Positions 6,099 through 8,386 of a stretch of DNA of 8,386 nt are shown here, one piece after another. The DNA comes from Flavobacteriia bacterium (GTDB lineage: Bacteria > Bacteroidota > Bacteroidia > Flavobacteriales > Flavobacteriaceae): positions 1 to 8,386 of the forward strand of contig JAHBAN010000122.1 in NCBI GenBank assembly GCA_018500075.1, in the 5' to 3' direction. Positions within the stretch are counted from its first letter, which is position 1. Each line of letters starts with the position of its first letter. The position numbers were made by a program, and so were the translations under genes. Under the pieces are notes generated by a model. It saw only the letters and a program-made list of their open reading frames with translations, was not told where the DNA came from and searched no databases.

Positions 6099-7259
6099 AT
6101 GACAGGGTCCAGCATCACAGGCTCCATTCTGGTCCTCAATGCTGGATCTTCCTCGATCAAATTCGCGCTGTTTGACGCGGCCCTCACAGAACAAATCTCT
6201 GGCCTCGCCGCAGGAATCGGCGGCCAGAGCTTTCTTGAGGTCGCAGGCGCGCGCGAGGCGATACCGCTGATTGATCACCGGGCCGCGCTCAAGGCGGTTC
6301 TGTCTGCTCTTGAGCACAAGGGCATGAGCCTCACAAGCCTGCAAGCCGCCGCCCATCGCGTGGTTCACGGTGGCCGCAAACTCACCCAGCCGTTGCGCAT
6401 TTCTGCCGAGGTGCGCAGCGAGATCGCCGCCTGCTCGCCGCTCGCTCCGCTGCACAATCCGCACAACCTCGCGGCCATAGACACGCTGGCCGAGCTGGCC
6501 CCCGAGCTGCCACAATACGCCAGCTTTGACACAAGTTTCCACGCCACAAACCCCGATGTCGCCACCCGCTACGCCATTCCGAAGATGCAAGAAACCGAGG
6601 GAATCCGCCGCTACGGCTTTCACGGCCTGAGCTATGCCTCTCTGGTCAATGCGCTCCCCGACGTGTCGGGCGCGCCCCTGCCCTCGCGGCTGCTGGCCTT
6701 TCATCTTGGCAACGGGGCCTCGCTCTGCGCCATCCGCAATGGGGCCTCCGTCGCCACAACCATGGGCTATTCCCCGCTTGACGGTCTCACCATGGGCACC
6801 CGCTCGGGCGGGATAGATGCCAACGCCGTCCTGCGCCTTGTGGAAGACAACGGCCTTGAGCGCACCAAAGCCATCCTCAATCACGAAAGCGGGCTGCTCG
6901 GCCTCTCCGGCGGCAAATCCGATATGCGCCGCCTGATGCTCGACCAAACCGCCGACAGCGACTTTGCGATCGAGCATTTCTGCTACTGGTCCCTGCGCCA
7001 CGCCGGTTCGCTGATCGCCGCGATGGAAGGGCTTGACGCCATCGCCTTCACCGGCGGGATCGGAGAAAACGCGGTCGGGGTGCGCGCCCGGATCTGCCGT
7101 GGCCTCGAATGGGCCGGCCTGCGCATGAACCCCGATGCCAACCACGGCCACGGCCCAAGGCTTCACGCCGAAAGCTCCCGCGTGGCCGCATGGGTGATCC
7201 CTGCGCGCGAAGAGCGCCAGATCGCCCAAGACGCGCAACGGTTGATCAAGGCATCATGA
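6099..7259 (+). CDS. ackA: Acetate kinase
   Basis: Acetate kinase interconverts acetyl phosphate + ADP and acetate + ATP. The 386-residue protein has the family motifs in order: LNAGSSSIKF (Asn14), HRVVHGG, FDTSFHATNP (catalytic Asp144), RYGFHGLSY (His175), HLGNGAS, TRSGG (Arg235) and FTGGIGENA (Glu323). About eight residues precede the usual N-terminus. It begins 4 bases after the xsc stop codon and has no recognisable Shine-Dalgarno sequence, so translation probably depends on coupling to xsc. Placed here, it would draw ATP directly from the acetyl phosphate made by Xsc, releasing acetate, or would take up acetate in the reverse direction. Its stop codon is separated by one base from that of pta on the other strand. 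No close alternative function is plausible, though some family members prefer propionate or butyrate. Confidence 0.96.
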   Translation: MTGSSITGSILVLNAGSSSIKFALFDAALTEQISGLAAGIGGQSFLEVAGAREAIPLIDHRAALKAVLSALEHKGMSLTSLQAAAHRVVHGGRKLTQPLRISAEVRSEIAACSPLAPLHNPHNLAAIDTLAELAPELPQYASFDTSFHATNPDVATRYAIPKMQETEGIRRYGFHGLSYASLVNALPDVSGAPLPSRLLAFHLGNGASLCAIRNGASVATTMGYSPLDGLTMGTRSGGIDANAVLRLVEDNGLERTKAILNHESGLLGLSGGKSDMRRLMLDQTADSDFAIEHFCYWSLRHAGSLIAAMEGLDAIAFTGGIGENAVGVRARICRGLEWAGLRMNPDANHGHGPRLHAESSRVAAWVIPAREERQIAQDAQRLIKAS

Positions 7260-7260
7260 G

Positions 7261-8112
7261 TTACGACAGCGCCACAACAATCGCGCTCACCGCGACAATA
7301 TCCTCGACAGTCGCCCCGCGGCTCAAATCGCCGACAGGCTTGGCAAAGCCCTGCAAAACTGGCCCCACAGCCTGCGCGCCGGCAAGCTCCTGCGCAAGCT
7401 TATACGCGATATTACCAGCATCCAGACTCGGGAAAATCAGCACATTCGCAGCCCCCGCGCCCATCCCCTTTTTGGCCGCCACCGCCGGATTCAAAGCCGC
7501 GTCGCCCTGCACAGGCCCGACAAATCCGGCGCTTTCAGCCGCCGCGCGCACCCGCTCCACGCTCTCACCGGCACCGCTCGTGCCGGTTGAAAACGACAGC
7601 ATAGCCACCTCGGAGCGCCCCAGCAGCGCCTTGGCGCTCGCGTCCGAGGCCCGCGCAATATCGGCCAGCTCCTCTGCCGAGGGGGCCACATTCACAGCAC
7701 AATCCGCAAAAATCATCTCGCGCCCGTCCCCAAAGAGCATCACAAAGAAAGACGAGGCCGTGGTCACGCCCGCCGCAGGGCCGATCGCCATAGACGCCGC
7801 TTCAATCACCCGCCGTGTCGGGCTGTCCGCTCCGGCCACCATAGCATCCGCCTCGCCTGCGGCGACCATGGCCGCCGCGCGGTATAACGGCTTGGCCAGC
7901 AAGCGCCGCGCCATCGCCTCTTTCATGCCCCGCGCCGCCACAAGCGCCTGCACCTGCGCCTCGCTGACATCGCCCAAAGCCAATGGCGTGCAGATCCCCT
8001 CGGCGCTCAGTCGCGCCATCGCCTCGGCGACCCGCGGCTCCTGCGCCTCCGGAAAAACAACCCGCTTGGGCCGCGCCCGCGCCACCTCGTAAATTTTTTT
8101 CAAAAATTCCAT
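7261..8112 (-). CDS. pta: Phosphate acetyltransferase, compact form
   Basis: Pta transfers the acetyl group between acetyl phosphate and CoA; here it would turn the Xsc product into acetyl-CoA. Visible family blocks are RVVFPEA (17-23), VAGADSPT (92-99), FADCAVN (135-141), MLSFSTG (171-177), FPSLDAGNIAYKLAQ (227-241) and PVLQGFAKPVGDLSRG (251-266). Ser264, Arg265 and Asp271 correspond to the catalytic Ser309, Arg310 and Asp316 of the Methanosarcina enzyme. At 283 residues it is about 40 shorter than common single-domain Pta (about 320-335); the shortening lies mostly around residues 47-78. The ATG at 8112 is preceded by AGAGG 5 bases upstream. An in-frame opening further up would overlap the neighbouring gene and is unlikely. 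It is convergent with ackA and diverges from a citrate synthase gene. Phosphotransbutyrylase is a related alternative, but the motifs and neighbours favour Pta. Confidence 0.93.
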   Translation of the reverse strand: MEFLKKIYEVARARPKRVVFPEAQEPRVAEAMARLSAEGICTPLALGDVSEAQVQALVAARGMKEAMARRLLAKPLYRAAAMVAAGEADAMVAGADSPTRRVIEAASMAIGPAAGVTTASSFFVMLFGDGREMIFADCAVNVAPSAEELADIARASDASAKALLGRSEVAMLSFSTGTSGAGESVERVRAAAESAGFVGPVQGDAALNPAVAAKKGMGAGAANVLIFPSLDAGNIAYKLAQELAGAQAVGPVLQGFAKPVGDLSRGATVEDIVAVSAIVVALS

Positions 8113-8148
8113 GTATGCCTCTGTATACTTTCCCCAAAGGAGCCAGCA
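8113..8148. promoter_or_regulatory. 36-bp divergent start region between pta and the citrate synthase gene
   Basis: Only 36 bases separate the two start codons. They hold the citrate synthase ribosome site AAAGGAG (8136-8142, 6 bases before ATG) and, on the other strand, AGAGG for pta (8118-8122). GTATAC at 8123-8128 is palindromic and, with GTAT at 8113-8116, also forms direct and inverted repeats. TATACT (8124-8129) is a good -10 for the plus strand, but the matching -35 (TTCAAA, 8099-8104) would lie inside pta at a 19-base spacing. Promoters must therefore overlap coding sequence, or transcripts have almost no leader. Confidence 0.5.
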
Positions 8149-8386
8149 ATGAGCACAGACGTCAAGATCAACCGTGGCCTGAAAGGCATCTACTTCGAAC
8201 GCTCCGGCGTCAGCCACATCGACGGGGCCAAGGGCGAACTCAGCTATCGGGGCTATTCGATCCACGATCTTGCCACCCGCTCTACCTTTGAGGAAGTCTG
8301 CTATCTGCTCATTTTCGGCGAGCTGCCAAAGGCGGCCGAGCTGGCCGATTTTGACGCCCGTCTCAAAGCGGCGCGCAGCCTGCCAC
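8149..8386 (+). CDS. Citrate synthase / 2-methylcitrate synthase family protein, N-terminal part (cut by window end)
   Basis: The frame runs open from the ATG to the window edge, giving 79 complete codons. The N-terminus matches the short (about 370-380 residue) citrate synthase/2-methylcitrate synthase class: NRGLKGIYFERSGVSHIDG, then GELSYRGYSIHDLA and FEEVCYLLIFGELP, which are the family's strand and helix signatures. Such enzymes condense oxaloacetate with acetyl-CoA or propionyl-CoA. The catalytic His and Asp residues lie beyond the window, so citrate versus methylcitrate synthase (GltA/CitZ versus PrpC) cannot be decided. A strong AAAGGAG sits 6 bases before the ATG. Lying opposite pta, it could use the acetyl-CoA that Pta makes, but this link is inferred from position only. 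Confidence 0.9.
   Translation, partial: MSTDVKINRGLKGIYFERSGVSHIDGAKGELSYRGYSIHDLATRSTFEEVCYLLIFGELPKAAELADFDARLKAARSLP

Noticed and set aside
4253..6187. Minus-strand open frame of 644 codons, longer than xsc itself
   Set aside because: It lies wholly antisense to xsc, has low-complexity Gly/Ala/Asp-rich translation with no recognisable domain, and such frames arise routinely opposite GC-rich genes. xsc has full cofactor motifs and a good ribosome site.
5997..7238. Minus-strand open frame of 413 codons opposite ackA
   Set aside because: Antisense shadow; the ackA strand carries every acetate kinase motif in order.
8091..8110. T7/A5 run near the pta start as a possible terminator or slippage site
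   Set aside because: It codes for the conserved-looking N-terminal FLKKIY of pta, has no stem in front of it and no frame change is needed.
8113..8265. 51-codon upstream extension of pta
   Set aside because: It would overlap the divergent citrate synthase start antisense, lacks resemblance to Pta N-termini, and the ATG at 8112 has its own AGAGG.

Overview
The window is high-GC DNA with dense, GC-biased codon use and very short gaps between genes. The gene set (MocR regulator TauR beside xsc, an FMN riboswitch ahead of a RibH2-type lumazine synthase) and the overall sequence character suggest an alphaproteobacterium, most likely of the Rhodobacterales/Roseobacter group. This placement comes from gene content and style; there is no rRNA or other marker in the window.

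Left part (1-2673): housekeeping genes. An FMN riboswitch (1 to about 175, its first bases cut off by the window edge) precedes ribH on the plus strand. Part of the ribH Shine-Dalgarno sequence can pair perfectly with an upstream stretch, which suggests control of translation by FMN. ribH converges on a LOG/TIGR00730-family protein on the minus strand; between them lie a hairpin and a four-copy 12-bp tandem repeat. The LOG gene diverges from a fold-type II PLP threonine/serine dehydratase.

Right part (2674-8386): C2-sulfonate carbon metabolism. tauR (MocR/GabR-type regulator) is followed by xsc (sulfoacetaldehyde acetyltransferase), then 4 bases later ackA (acetate kinase). pta (phosphate acetyltransferase, unusually short) lies convergently, its stop codon one base away from that of ackA. 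pta diverges, over only 36 bp, from a citrate synthase/2-methylcitrate synthase family gene that runs off the window. Together these make a route: sulfoacetaldehyde + phosphate to sulfite + acetyl phosphate (Xsc); acetyl phosphate to acetate + ATP (AckA) or to acetyl-CoA (Pta); and possibly acetyl-CoA to citrate. No upstream enzyme or transporter (Tpa, taurine dehydrogenase, TauABC/TauKLM) is in the window, so which sulfonate feeds Xsc cannot be read here.

The most useful new reading is regulatory. Two pairs of 10-bp direct repeats close to CTGGACYTAA, which I recall as the TauR box described in Rhodobacter capsulatus, flank tauR. One pair (minus-strand orientation, 22-bp period) lies just before the tauR start, and one pair (plus-strand orientation, 23-bp period) overlaps the tauR stop codon upstream of xsc. 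I see no wholly new system: the window is a compact, recognisable sulfonate module with several arrangement and regulatory details worth checking.
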